Counted from the stretch's first letter, positions 42,771 through 53,604 are shown. The stretch is DNA of 64,000 nucleotides from Choristoneura fumiferana (GCF_025370935.1 NC_133473.1:21449369-21513368), one strand, 5' to 3'. The notes: generated by a model not told the origin, from the letters alone. Translations and numbers: made by a program.

Positions 42771-43261
42771 TGCTCGTCCCAAGTTTCATTTTGTACAACA
42801 CCTCTACGTGGGAGTCAAACTCGCATTTGACAGGGATACTTCTGTAATTGTCCTGTTAAAAGCTAGCTTTTTCGTGGGAGAAATCACGTATTTTCTCATA
42901 CTAACCATCGAGAATGAAATTTAAATGGGAACTACGTGTTTTCCAAGACAACTGGATGTTTTAAGAAATATCTACCAATTGAATAGCTCCTTTCAATATC
43001 GTTTAGATCGTCTTATAGATATATTTTCGCGCAATGCTTCATCGTTCAGCTTTGGTGGACACGAAGCATGCGTGTAGCGATGTACGGAAGAAACAATTAC
43101 ATGGGTCGGATCGCAGGTCAACTTGGTATAAAAATGGTATTTTAAAAGAGTTGCAAGGCATGTAGATTAGGTGCTCATAATACGCTATAGCAAAGTGAAT
43201 ATTGAGTAGACGTATCTTTCCGTGTTTTTTTTCCACCCTGCAACAAATTAATGGGTTAAAA
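42771..43261. other. No recognisable feature
   Basis: AT-rich DNA without supported frame or repeat. Confidence 0.45.
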
Positions 43262-43380
43262 AGATTTTTAACCCCCGATGCAAAAAAGGGTGTTATAAGT
43301 TTGACCGCTATGTGTGTCTGTCTGTCTGTCTGTGGCACCATAGCTCTTTTTTTGAGACATTGAACTTTGAAGTGACAAAG
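43262..43380 (-). repeat. Dispersed repeat family P, 3' part (inverted)
   Basis: TAACCCCCGATGCAAAAAAGG, TTATAAGTTTGACCGCTATG, (TGTC)n at 43316-43333, then ATTGAACTTTGAAGTGAC. The centre of the family is deleted. A further piece with GCCCGTCCGTCTCTCTGTC at 43498-43516 may be a fragment of family S. Confidence 0.5.
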
Positions 43381-43584
43381 TACGCATTGCGTTTAACGCA
43401 GCGTTTGTCGCATAAAACAGCCGAGCGTTTTAGGTAATAGGTATTTAAGGTTCTGTAACCCAGTCCGAAAAAGCGTAACCCTTATAGGATTCTTTATTGC
43501 CCGTCCGTCTCTCTGTCAAGACCTTAATTCTTTCTCAAGAAAAACTCTCTTGGAGAAGAGAAAAAAAAACATTTTTTTAACAAT

Positions 43585-43973
43585 ATCGAAAATACAAACT
43601 GAGATATGGATGCACAGAAAAACCAGAAAAAGAGACCAGCACTGGGAATCGAACCCAGGTCGTCAGCAATCCGTGCTGCGTGCTATAACCCCTACACCAC
43701 TGCTGGACAGGAATCTAGACACGATTTTTTCCTATGCATACATATCTCAGGTTGCTTATTTCTACTATGCTACTTAAGCAGCAGCACTAGCGACATCTAT
43801 GTTTCGTCGACAGACGTCACACTCTTTCGGAACTAACCGCTCACCCAGACAAGAGATGTCGCTACTAAGCAATCAAATTATGATTGGTTTTTAGGGATTG
43901 GTTGACTCCAACCCGTAAAAGTAACTTTAGAGTTGAAATAAAAAATACAAAAAGATTCCAAAAAACCAATCAT
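43585..43973 (-). mobile_element. SINE family A, longest copy
   Basis: The tRNA-like body has its B box on the - strand at 43646-43655 and the A box GGTGTAGGGG. The 5' extension includes CGACATCTATGTTTCGTCG, GGAACTAACCGCTCACCC and ACAAGAGATGTCGCTAC. The outermost part has ATGATTGGTTTTTAGGG (43876) and its reverse complement AAAAAACCAATCAT (43959), so a small inverted repeat closes the left end of the unit. Confidence 0.75.
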
Positions 43974-45147
43974 ACATTTTTTCAAGTCAACGCAATTGAA
44001 ATGTACTGTCATCACATCAAAAAACGTGTTTTTATACAAATTGCCGAAGCATCTAAACCTATACGGTACTTCCAGAAAGCTGATGACAAAAATTGGGTTA
44101 AAGTATATCCGTAGGTAATATTTGACCCTAAAAAGGAATATTTCAAATAATTGAATATCTTGCTAAAATTACAAACCTTGAACAAAAAACACTAAACTCT
44201 CCACAGGTGTTTGCAAACTAAATCAAACCGAGCTATTTCCGACTCACCAAAACCGTCATCTTTTTGTGCGCACGATTGCACTAATTAAAAACAGAAGAGC
44301 ATCGGACATGCGCAAATGAGCGCGTAAGTTAAAATCGTACGGCGCATAACTCATGGGCACTGAGTCACATGTAGATCCAGCAGATTAGCTTGTGTGTCTT
44401 GTGTGGACATTCATCAAAAAGGAAGAACTAAAATGATCATTCATTCACACTAAAAAAAAGTTTTGCTAAAAAAAATTAATACAACCTTTTTTCTGACTTA
44501 GGTATACTTTTTGATGACTGCACTTATATTGTTATGGAAATTTTGAATTGGTACGAAGTTTCTTATTAATCCGGTCATTAAAAGTTAATGCAATTTAATT
44601 AGTAAGACGCCACTTAAACAAACATCGCAAGGTAAAAGTTCGTAAAAATGGTAATTATATTTAAAATGAGAAACGTTTTTCCATGTTAAAGTGTTTATGA
44701 CATTATCATAAGCTTGATTTTTACTTGGCCTTTGTAAAATTTTTCCTCAATACAATCTATAAATATCTCATGGTAACATATGAACATTCATTCCAATTTT
44801 CATTGATAAACGTATAAAATCATCAATAGTTTTGACGTAAGTTTTGTTTTGTACTGTAAGCAATGATAGATCTATGAATGAAACTAAGCGAATGAGTTTA
44901 TCGGGTGAAAATATTTCTTTCATTCATAAAAGACGCGTGGAAACTTTATTGTTGCCTAGGCTATTTACTTTTCAGCTATTCATCACTAAGTTTTTTCTTT
45001 TGGCAAATTCATTTTGCAACTAAAACGACCGTAAATAATACAGATCAATAAGTATACTCGTAGTACCTACTATTATTTTATACTAGTTTTCATAATTTAT
45101 ATTAGAACCTAACTTTAAACGATAAAACTTCTGTACATTTTTTTTGA
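43974..45147. other. No recognisable gene
   Basis: AT-rich DNA. No frame, repeat or hairpin that I would defend. Confidence 0.45.
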
Positions 45148-45185
45148 GTCAGGCGTTAATTTGCAGAAGTCCTTATCAATGAACT
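45148..45185 (+). repeat. Orphan block of the 42-kb long-TIR element
   Basis: GTCAGGCGTTAATTTGCAGAAG and TCCTTATCAATGAA match 42147-42185. The rest of the element is not present. Similar orphans are at 50965 and 55418. Confidence 0.4.
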
Positions 45186-45459
45186 ATACAATAACTTACC
45201 TCAACCGCAACCTTACGGTAGCTACGTCTAAACGTCTGTTTTTTTTATATAAAATAGGCTTACGTTTGGCCTCAATCTCGAAACAGACTTTCCTCTTTAT
45301 AAGTTACTCAAAAGCCAAATTAGCATTTAAAAAAATCACAACAATAACTGACCCCACACAACCCCTTCATCACCTACTTTTATTTATCTCATACTCCAAA
45401 AAAACGTTCTAAAATTAGAACTCACATAAATTTCAACGACAAACTTATCAAAAACTTAC

Positions 45460-45607
45460 CTAGTTACACACGCAATCCAACAACACAAACACTATGACAC
45501 TAATGTCAATGTCAGCTGTTCATTGAACTGAAACCCGCGGCGCGCCCGCCCTCCGTCGGCTCCAGCCGTACACTGCCGCCCGCCTTCCAAGCAACTTCCC
45601 GACTGAA
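45460..45607 (-). promoter_or_regulatory. Candidate promoter and noncoding first exon, GC-rich
   Basis: On the - strand a strongly GC-rich segment (GGCGGGCGGCAGTGTACGGC, GGGCGCGCCGCGGGTTTC) contains two arthropod-type initiators, TTTTCAGTCGG (about 45600-45611) and TTTCAGTTCAATG (about 45525-45537). It is followed by a perfect 5' splice site: GTAACTAG then GTAAGTTTTT, with the exon ending at 45460. The only ATG frame closes after three codons, so the exon would be 5' UTR. A GC-rich start next to a consensus donor in AT-rich DNA is what a broadly used promoter would look like. There is no transcript evidence. Confidence 0.35.
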
Positions 45608-45611
45608 AGTA

Positions 45612-46137
45612 ATTTTCAGCAGTGAAAATTTCACTCATACGTTATCTAGAAGTTTCTGTATAATTATTGTTTGTGACGCATTATCTATGGTAATGTGGCC
45701 GCAAGTTCCCGCTTATCGTATTACGATGGCGCTTATTATTGTTTGGAATTTGTTGGGAGTGCCTAATACTCGGGTGTTTCTTGGTAATCTTTACTGGGAA
45801 CTGCTTACGTGCTCCGCTTGAGAAATATGAGGGTTTTGGTGTTTATTTTTCATATTCTCGTGATTCCTCGCGTACTTTATAAAGAACAAATTAACACTAT
45901 AACGGCCGAATGTGCTTTATAAAGCACAAATTGTTCATTGAATACATTTCAAGAATGTTGATCGAAATAATATCCAAAATAATAAAGCTGATGTCTAAGT
46001 CTTATTTTAAGTACCTATCTGTTAAAAATAGTAAGGACTCAGAATGATATAAAATGCTGACACGTTTTGGATGCGTAACGAAATAAGGTCTAGTTGAGAC
46101 CACCACTCACTTAATTATTTCTTGTGATTATAGTATC
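45612..46137. other. No recognisable gene
   Basis: It contains short palindromes at 45877-45935, including TGCTTTATAAAGCAC. It would be upstream sequence if the 45.5-kb promoter is real. No repeat match. Confidence 0.4.
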
Positions 46138-46330
46138 ACTAGCTACTGCCCGTCACTCCGAATAACATTTTTTTATCGCTATCCGGTAAAATTCTGTAAA
46201 AATTTTCGGGATAGAAAAGTTTTAGAACCTTCCCAGGGTCTCAAACTATCTCCATGTCAAATTTCATCAAAATCCGTCGCCGTGAAGGATTACCAAACAT
46301 ACGCGCACTCACAAACTATCACACACAAAC
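46138..46330 (-). mobile_element. Helitron-like element, 5' and 3' ends kept, inverted
   Basis: On the - strand it runs from TGTGTGATAGTTTGTGAGTG and GGTAATCCTTCACGGCGACG through TTGATGAAATTTGACATGG to GACGGGCAGTAGCTAGTGAT. The CTAGT end is kept but the hairpin is weak. The middle is diverged. Confidence 0.45.
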
Positions 46331-46372
46331 AATAATATATAACAAAAATATATATAATCAAAATATATATAA

Positions 46373-46599
46373 CAAAAAATTGAACCAACTACAAATAACC
46401 ATGAAAATATTTTTCTGCTAGTCTGAAGTCGGGGTCTCAGCACGAGTCAGCAGGAGTGGACCTATAGTCGTCTACCACGCCTTACTATACGGGTATATAT
46501 TAAGCTTCAATCACTCCTGCTGGCTCGTGCTGAGGCACCGACTTCAGACTGGTAGAAAATTATTTTCATGGTATTTTGTAGTCGGTTGAATTTTTTGTT
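46373..46599. mobile_element. Fold-back element with 86-bp arms
   Basis: CAAAAAATTGAACCAACTAC (46373) to CAGCAGGAGTG (46458) is matched by the reverse complement from CACTCCTGCTG (46511) to TTCAATTTTTTG-type end at about 46597, with roughly nine differences. The loop is 52 bases. TAAC and GTTA at the outer edges suggest a TA or TTA-type duplication, but AT-rich flanks make this uncertain. Confidence 0.75.
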
Positions 46600-46779
46600 A
46601 GGTATAAAAAAAACACGCTTTTTAGTGTAAAAGATCTAAATAATATGCAATAGTTTAATGTCAACTGCTCGTCACCTTTTACCAAATATTGCTTTTTCCG
46701 ATGCAGCGACGTTCATTATAATATTGAGAAAACGCCGTCTAAAGCGCAATCGCAATCAGCGTGGGACCGTTCCTGCAGC

Positions 46780-47185
46780 GTCGTCCTGTATTCAAGCTGC
46801 AGTACCGAGGGTGGACATCTACCTGTCTCGGTTGGACAAGAAGACGACGCCTGAGAAGGTGTTCGAGCACGTCCGCGAGGCAGTAAAGGCCCGGTTACAA
46901 GGAGCCCAGCTAGAGCTGTCCATCATCCCGCTCGAGTCTCAAAGGCTCGAGTAACAATTTCAGCTCATTTAGACTCCAAGTGCCTGCCAAGCACCAGCAG
47001 ATGTTCCTGCGCTTCCGACTTCTGGCCGGAGGGTGTGGTGTTCCGTCGTTTTAGGGTAGCGACGAAGACGACGTTCAAAAATCCCTAGCTTTCTATGTAT
47101 TTTATGCCTTTTTGTATGTTTAATTTGAATTTTACAGCGCATTGGTGTTTACTGTAATGCTGTAATTTTATGTTGGAATAAATAA
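46780..47185 (+). mobile_element. Retroposon carrying only an ORF1-like C-terminus, copy 2
   Basis: The frame includes VDIYLSRLDKKTTPEKVFEH, VREAVKARLQGAQLELSIIP and LESQ, an RNA-binding-like fold of the kind found in LINE ORF1 proteins. A six-base CTCGAG insertion then breaks it, and SSFRLQVPAKHQQMFLR plus the GVVF-like end follow in the next register. The 3' part TTTGAATTTTACAGCGCATT matches the 31-kb copy and ends AATAAATAAAGAAATAAA. It extends further 5' than copy 1. Confidence 0.6.
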
Positions 47186-47189
47186 AGAA

Positions 47190-47672
47190 ATAAATTGAGG
47201 AGTCCTGGTGCTACATCACCCGTTCCATTTCACCATATACATTACAACGAGCTTAAATGGCTTAGCAACTGTGGTAAAGTAATTGAAATTCAACCCGTGA
47301 AGTACTTGTTATTGAGTAGTCACTCCGTTGGTCAAACGTGGTCTTCATCATCAGTTGCACTTCACCAAATGATGATTTTCAAGAGCAAAATGCACGAGTT
47401 ACCACTAAATATGTCGAAATTACCATAGGTGTCCCTACAATATTTCAAAGAGTTCCCTCGATTTCTTTAGGATCCAATCATCAGATCCTGATTTGGTGCT
47501 TATGGGACCTAATTGAAAAGCATTCCTAGACGAATGAAAAAAAAACATTATCAAAATCGGTTCATAAATGACGGAGTTCTGAGGTAACAAACATAAAAAA
47601 TAAATAAATATAAAATATAAAATACAACCGAATGATAACCTCCTCCTTTTTTAAGTCGGTTAAAAATATAAT
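47190..47672. repeat. Probable dispersed element ending AACCTCCTCCTTTTTTAAG
   Basis: The closing blocks AACCGAATGATAACCTCCTCC and TTTTTTAAGTCGGTTAAAAA are familiar repeat ends in Lepidoptera, and GGTTCATAAATGACGGAGTTC is typical of their interior. Only one copy occurs here, so the extent is a guess. The short frames are not protein-like. Confidence 0.3.
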
Positions 47673-47899
47673 GTTACAAAAGTATTCTTTGTCACGTAAG
47701 AAACAACTAATAAACTTTATGAGTTTGCTTGGATAAGTTGTGGCCGGGTTTAACAACCCGGTTATGAGAAATAATTACCACAATTTCCCACTTAATCCAT
47801 AATCGACGCCGTGATTGCTAAGAACAGATTTACCTATCTCTTATAGTTTCTAATTTCTCCTTCTGACTTATTTGGATTGATCACCGAAAGTTATAGTGT

Positions 47900-47948
47900 A
47901 CCAGCTTTTGGCCGGCGGCTTCGCCCGCGTGGAATTCGGTTATCGCGC
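47900..47948 (-). mobile_element. Helitron-like element entering the assembly gap
   Basis: On the - strand it reads GCGCGATAACCGAATTCC, ACGCGGGCGAAGCCGCCGGCC (hairpin) and AAAAGCTGGT, which is the 3' end of the family with CTAGT changed to CTGGT. The rest lies in the N run. Confidence 0.55.
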
Positions 47949-48813
47949 NNNNNNNNNNNNNNNNNNNNNNNNNNNNNNNNNNNNNNNNNNNNNNNNNNNN
48001 NNNNNNNNNNNNNNNNNNNNNNNNNNNNNNNNNNNNNNNNNNNNNNNNNNNNNNNNNNNNNNNNNNNNNNNNNNNNNNNNNNNNNNNNNNNNNNNNNNNN
48101 NNNNNNNNNNNNNNNNNNNNNNNNNNNNNNNNNNNNNNNNNNNNNNNNNNNNNNNNNNNNNNNNNNNNNNNNNNNNNNNNNNNNNNNNNNNNNNNNNNNN
48201 NNNNNNNNNNNNNNNNNNNNNNNNNNNNNNNNNNNNNNNNNNNNNNNNNNNNNNNNNNNNNNNNNNNNNNNNNNNNNNNNNNNNNNNNNNNNNNNNNNNN
48301 NNNNNNNNNNNNNNNNNNNNNNNNNNNNNNNNNNNNNNNNNNNNNNNNNNNNNNNNNNNNNNNNNNNNNNNNNNNNNNNNNNNNNNNNNNNNNNNNNNNN
48401 NNNNNNNNNNNNNNNNNNNNNNNNNNNNNNNNNNNNNNNNNNNNNNNNNNNNNNNNNNNNNNNNNNNNNNNNNNNNNNNNNNNNNNNNNNNNNNNNNNNN
48501 NNNNNNNNNNNNNNNNNNNNNNNNNNNNNNNNNNNNNNNNNNNNNNNNNNNNNNNNNNNNNNNNNNNNNNNNNNNNNNNNNNNNNNNNNNNNNNNNNNNN
48601 NNNNNNNNNNNNNNNNNNNNNNNNNNNNNNNNNNNNNNNNNNNNNNNNNNNNNNNNNNNNNNNNNNNNNNNNNNNNNNNNNNNNNNNNNNNNNNNNNNNN
48701 NNNNNNNNNNNNNNNNNNNNNNNNNNNNNNNNNNNNNNNNNNNNNNNNNNNNNNNNNNNNNNNNNNNNNNNNNNNNNNNNNNNNNNNNNNNNNNNNNNNN
48801 NNNNNNNNNNNNN
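47949..48813. other. Assembly gap (865 N)
   Basis: Unresolved sequence. It starts within a Helitron-like repeat, so a repeat collapse is the likely cause. Long frames crossing it are artefacts. Confidence 1.
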
Positions 48814-49790
48814 AACACACATCACTTTCGCGGTTTACTAATGTTTCGGCGAATAACGTTTGGTACCTGTTTTCATTGCGCTGTCTTTTATCTCAGTGGG
48901 TTTATTTCTTTTATTGACTACCTATGGCATACTGCCAAATTAAAAAAAAAACGTATAGTTCGTGAATGTGTATTATTTTTTAAATCTCTTATTTGACTAG
49001 ATTTATTTAAATAGAATAAATCAGGCATTCAATAATAAACAAGGATTCACATTTTTGTTAATAATTTATTAAAATAACTTAATTATATATGGTATCTCAT
49101 TATTTTCTCGTTCAACTCGGCAATCTATAACTACTCGGCCGGCAATCCCCTATTTCGCGGACTCTGCAGTAATGTACTAATATTTCACTGCCCCAAAAAA
49201 GACAATTTCCAAAATCAAAATGTTGTTACGAGTACGTGTGTTTCAGCGGTAGAAGTTATAGGAAATATTTTGTAAGATTTATTGTTTCCTGTCTGGCACA
49301 AGATAACAATCGTTGTAAAAACTTGGGCATGAATTTAAAGTTTCCAAAGTTAAATGGTATTTCGAATTCGAACGATGCTATCGGGGACCCACTGTTTGTT
49401 TTACAGGTTTGCACTTGTTCGCGTAAACACACTTTATTTTACACTAGATTTCACCCGTGGCGTCGCACGCGCAAACCATTAAAACCGGCAATACACTATT
49501 AGAACAAGAGCATACAACGAGCCATTTTACCCAAGACGTTGATATAGCCGAGCCGGTACGACGAGGGTGGATAGACACGTCGAGGGGAAAATAGGTTTTA
49601 TGCTCGAGTTTCACACTCAGCTTTTCACTTCGATTGAGAGGAAATGAAATAGCAACAGTGGAAACAATTTTGTTTACATACTATATGTACTTTTTATTTT
49701 TCTGCATTACTTATTATTAATAATCACTTTAAAAAAACTATAATTCAATTAAAATAAATAAATATCCTAAAATATTTAATAAATATTAAA
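48814..49790. other. No gene; two short repeat pieces
   Basis: 49125-49185 is the second copy of the ACTCGGCCGGCAATCC repeat (see 6083), and 49515-49600 the second copy of the GCCATTTTACCCAAGACG repeat (see 31575). The rest is AT-rich without a supported frame. Confidence 0.4.
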
Positions 49791-49794
49791 TAAA

Positions 49795-49925
49795 TAAAAT
49801 AAATAACGGTGCCCCCACACAACAAACTTGATTTTTTGCCGTTTTTTTGTTATGTCTACTGTTGTATAGATGACGCTACGGAACCCTTCATGCGCGAGTC
49901 CGACTCGCACTTGGCCAGTTCTTTT
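49795..49925 (+). repeat. Dispersed repeat family S, 3' part
   Basis: AACGGTGCCCCCACACAACAAA, TTTTTTGCCGTTTTTTTGTT, CTACGGAACCCTTCATGCGC and GAGTCCGACTCGCACTTGGCC match the end of 40915-41338. Confidence 0.55.
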
Positions 49926-50554
49926 ATTAAATCTGCAGACAGTTTTGAACATTTGAAAAGCGTAAAATTTTCTAAAATTTTCAGACTAATTTTTTTTTTT
50001 TTTCACCCAGGAAAGTACCTAAATTATCATCCACAGTGCCTTTTGTTGAGGTTTATTTTCAAAAGCATAGTCTTTGCTGGCTGTTTGTATTAAACAGTAA
50101 ATTTTTCATATTGACATGTTCTACAGCCAGTAAAACGTGTCACATATTTTCACACGCTCCGCTGTGACAGATATTAATGCAGGTGACTGTACATAACAAG
50201 TTACCAAACTATAATAAAACATAAACAAATTAACATTCCTAAGAAACCAAATGCAGTTTGAGCTTTAGTCAACATTTTAAATTGAAAAAAAAAAAGGTTA
50301 TCTGAACTATTCCCTCGGCAACATTCGCGTGCGTCAGCGCCATCTATCCATCACAGAGATAAAGCGAACGAATACTTTCCAGCCCCCGATTTGCATAAAC
50401 CCTAGAAATTGTTTCTAACTCGCCTAGAATAACAATTAGACTAATTTATTCTTTGAGACTAACGGCGATGACTCGCGCCATTTTGAAAAGGTCAATTTCG
50501 ATTGACTGCCATTAATTGAGTCACGTTTTAGTTTTTTTTGGCTAATGAAAGTTT
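49926..50554. other. No recognisable feature
   Basis: AT-rich with poly-T and poly-A runs. No gene seen. Confidence 0.45.
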
Positions 50555-50875
50555 AGGGTTCCGAAAATGTCAGTAGAAATCTATTTAGCAAGGCTCCGCT
50601 ATTTCTATCTCGTTTGTAAGGGAGTCCGACTCGTACTTAGTCAGTTTTTAGGGTTCCGTAGCCAAAATGGCAAAAACGGAACCCATTATAGATTCGCCAT
50701 GTCCGTCATTCTGTCTGTCATTCCGTCCGCGGCTTTGTTCAGGGACTATCAATGCTAGAAAGCTGTAATATTGCACGAATATATATGTAATCTATGCCGA
50801 CAAAATGGTACAATAAAAAAATATTTTTTTTTTTGTTGTACCTCCCATAGACGTAAAGTGGGAGTGATTTTTTCT
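50555..50875 (+). repeat. Dispersed repeat family S, GTAGCCAAAATGG form
   Basis: GGGTTCCGAAAATGTCAG and GGAGTCCGACTCGTACTTAG are followed by a second start GGGTTCCGTAGCCAAAATGG, then TCCGTCCGCGGCTTTGTTCA, AATGCTAGAAAGCTGTAAT and GCCGACAAAATGGTACAAT. The second part is the reverse complement of 53405-53580, so the two loci carry the same subfamily in opposite directions. Confidence 0.6.
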
Positions 50876-50959
50876 GGGATATGGATTTGGATGGTTAAGT
50901 GGGATTAAAGTTATTGGGGTTAAACGACTTTTACATACGTATTTTTTATTCTAATTTAT

Positions 50960-51000
50960 TGAATCAGGCGTTACTTTGCGAAGGTCAATATCAATGCCAT
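50960..51000 (+). repeat. Orphan block of the 42-kb long-TIR element
   Basis: GAATCAGGCGTTACTTTGCG and AAGGTCAATATCAATGCC match 42145-42185. Confidence 0.4.
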
Positions 51001-51144
51001 GCCTTTACAGTAAATAAATAAATATTAAAGGTAGTTTTATAATTATGAAGAATCAAGTTTATGAATTATGTTGTGGGTAGTTTTGTTTGAGAAAAAATAT
51101 AGGTGGGTACTTAGGGAGTAACGGTGACAAATTAGAACGTTTGT

Positions 51145-51330
51145 TGTGGTTTATATTAGCCTATCATCTGGTAACACCAGCGGTATTGCAGATGCGTTGC
51201 CAACCTAAAGGCCTAAGATGGGATACCTCAAGTGCCAGTAATTTCACCGGCTGTCTTACTCTCCACGCCGAAACACAACAGTGCAAGCACTGCTGCTTCA
51301 CGGCAGGATTAGCGAGCAAGATATTACCAT
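51145..51330 (-). repeat. Dispersed repeat family Q (long form)
   Basis: GTATTGCAGATGCGTTGCCAA, GGCCTAAGATGGGATACCTC, GCCAGTAATTTCACCGGCTG and TCACGGCAGGATTAGCGAGC. It lacks the hairpin end seen in 9730 and 55122. Confidence 0.6.
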
Positions 51331-51765
51331 ATTGGTTATTGCCATGGCAATGCCTCCGTGGTGATTTTTTAAAAGTATGATTTTATGGGGTACATCCACT
51401 AAAAGTTGGCAGTTGTGACAGTTTTTAGGCAATAACTTCATGGCTACCTGCTTATGCAGTAATATACATTGCAAACATTTTTCTGAGCAAGTGTATCACA
51501 GATTCCTGACTTACGGGACAGAATGACAAATAATGAACTAAAAGAATTTCTTTGCTCACCCGCGACCTTATTAGTTAAAAAAAAAACACTGACGCGTTTT
51601 CCAATTCAACCAGAGCTCATCTTCAGAGTGACACAACCGTACACCATGCTACCAGTTGTTCGCAGTTTTTTTACATAAAATTTACAGTTGACCTAAAAAT
51701 CTCTATGCAATGTTTAGGGTCAATATCAGTTCTTCGATTTCAATCGTTTAGAGACCATTAAAGTC
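51331..51765. other. No recognisable gene
   Basis: 51600-51675 (CCAGAGCTCATCTTCAGAGTG, ACACCATGCTACCAGTTGTTC) resembles repeat sequence known to me from Lepidoptera, but there is no second copy here. Confidence 0.35.
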
Positions 51766-52111
51766 CTACTAATATCATAAATGAAAGTTTGTGAGTGAGT
51801 GAGTGAGAGTATGTTTGTAAGTTCTTCACGCTGAATCGGCGTGACGGATTTGGATTTAATTTGACTAAAAGTTAGTTTATAACCTGGATTAAGACATAGG
51901 ATACTTTTTATTCCGATATTCCTACGGGATAGGGATAAAAATCTCGAAATAACAACAGCTGGGTTTAGAGTCACGAAAATTGGGATGGGTGTTTTAATTT
52001 AACGTCAATGAAAACCACGATGTAATTTTAGGAAATTCCCACGAGCACTTAATAAAATCCCAGAATCTTAATTCAACCGCTGTATTTAATGATTTACTCG
52101 TAAACGCTAGT
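51766..52111 (+). mobile_element. Helitron-like element, long form, complete
   Basis: It starts CCTACTAATATCATAAATG, then (GTGA)n at 51790-51807, CACGCTGAATCGGCGTGACG, GGATACTTTTTATTCCGATA, TAGAGTCACGAAAATTGGG and CCACGATGTAATTTTAGG, and ends GTAAACGCTAGTT. Its order agrees with 21521-21870 and the inverted 30588 copy. Confidence 0.55.
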
Positions 52112-52577
52112 TAAAAAAAATGATAATCAGCCTTATTTTTTCTTAGGCATCAGACAGAGCTGTCAAAAAAAAATAATCAATTTTTACTTGGTCGACTAAT
52201 ATTTCAAACAAACCCAACATAACCAAGGCAACCCAACATCCAGAATATTTCCTAGCATTTTTGCATCCATCAAAGCTTATCAAAAATCACACTATAAATT
52301 CAAAAATAGAACTGAGGTTAGTTACTCCAGCGGCCATTTAGGCGTTCCAATAAAGTGGCCTGTTCACGCGAGCGTTGTTTTAATTTATGTTCACCTTAAC
52401 GAAGTTTATATGGCGCGTTCATGTGTAGGCGCCTTTATTTACTTTAATAAATGTTGAATTAGCTGCTGTATGATTTAGAGCGTGAGGTTATTTAGCGACT
52501 AGAACATTGGAATATTGCTTTTCATCCACAGAGAGAGTGCCGCTCATGCAATGTTTGTATCATCCTATTAATATTAT
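52112..52577. other. No recognisable feature
   Basis: AT-rich with no supported frame or repeat match. Confidence 0.45.
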
Positions 52578-52801
52578 AAAAAAAATCTTAATTTGATTGC
52601 TTAGCAACGACATCTCTTGTCCAGGTGAGCGGTTAGTTCCAATGGGGCGCTGAAAGTTTCTCGATGATCAGCATAGATGTCGCTAGAGTCGCTGCTTAAG
52701 TAACTAAATAAGAAAACAAACAAGCTGAGATATGTGGTGCATAGGAGAAATTCGTGTCTCTATCACTGTCCAGTGGTGGTGTAGTGGTATAGCACGTGGC
52801 A
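52578..52801 (+). mobile_element. SINE family A, 5' part on the + strand
   Basis: It carries the upstream segment (ACATCTCTTGTCCAGGTGAG, AGCATAGATGTCGCTAG, AAGCTGAGATATGTGG) and the A box GTGGTGTAGTGGTATAGCAC, then stops before the B box. This shows that the upstream segment is part of the mobile unit and not flanking DNA. Confidence 0.7.
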
Positions 52802-53024
52802 CAAAGCAGTAGCAGTTACAAATATTTATCGAGGTTAACATTATTGTGCGCAGTTAGTTATTTTTAGTTAAGGGTTTAATAAACTGACCCACCATTGGCT
52901 GAAACATCTTTATAAATAAAAATAAATCACCGAAATGTATGTACACGTAAGTATAACTTCCAAACGAACGTCACCAAATTAGATATTTGTAGGTGTTCGT
53001 TATTGTCAGGACAAGTTGTGTTAG

Positions 53025-53582
53025 CAAAATAAAAAACCGGCCAAGAGCGTGTCGGACACGCCCGAAATAGGGTTCCGTAGCCATTACGAAAAAATTAAGA
53101 AATAGTTTTCTAAGGATTTCGTATTTTATACGGAATCTCCAAGTTTAGGTATACCTTAGGCTGCTATTTACTCTTAAACTACTATATTGTCAAGCAAACT
53201 TAGCCGTTAAGTATAGCTTTCCTTGAAAGTTTGATATACTTCATTTTAAAATTGAATATTTCGCAGAAAAATCACTGAATCGAAAAATCGTCGTAACAAA
53301 CCCCTAATGGTTTTAAAAGACCTATCCAACGATATCCCACAATATAGGGTTGGATAAGAAAAAAAAATCACCTCCACTTTACCCTAAAAATGTGTTTTTT
53401 TTTTTAAATTTTATTATACCATTTTGTCGGCATAGTTTACGTATAAAATATATCCGTGCAAAATTACAGCTTTCTGGCATTGATAGTCCCTGAGCAAAGC
53501 CGCGGACGGACAGACAGACAGACAGACATGGCGAAACTATAAAGGTACCGTTTTTGCCATTTTGGCTACGGAACCCTATCTG
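53025..53582 (-). repeat. Dispersed repeat family S, complete inverted copy
   Basis: AAAACCGGCCAAGAGCGTGTC to TTTTGGCTACGGAACCCTATC. It has (GACA)n at 53512-53527, AAAGCCGCGGACGGACAG, GCATTGATAGTCCCTGAGC and ACCATTTTGTCGGCATAG. Both ends are seen, so the full unit is about 560 bp. No inverted repeats longer than the GGTTCC/GGAACC ends. Confidence 0.6.
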
Positions 53583-53604
53583 ACAACACTACTACGGAGC
53601 ACTA

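Noticed and set aside
45161..45412. 83-codon ORF
   Set aside because: Low complexity, no motif, and it begins in an orphan transposon block.
47877..48996. ORFs of 290-366 codons
   Set aside because: They consist almost wholly of the N gap.
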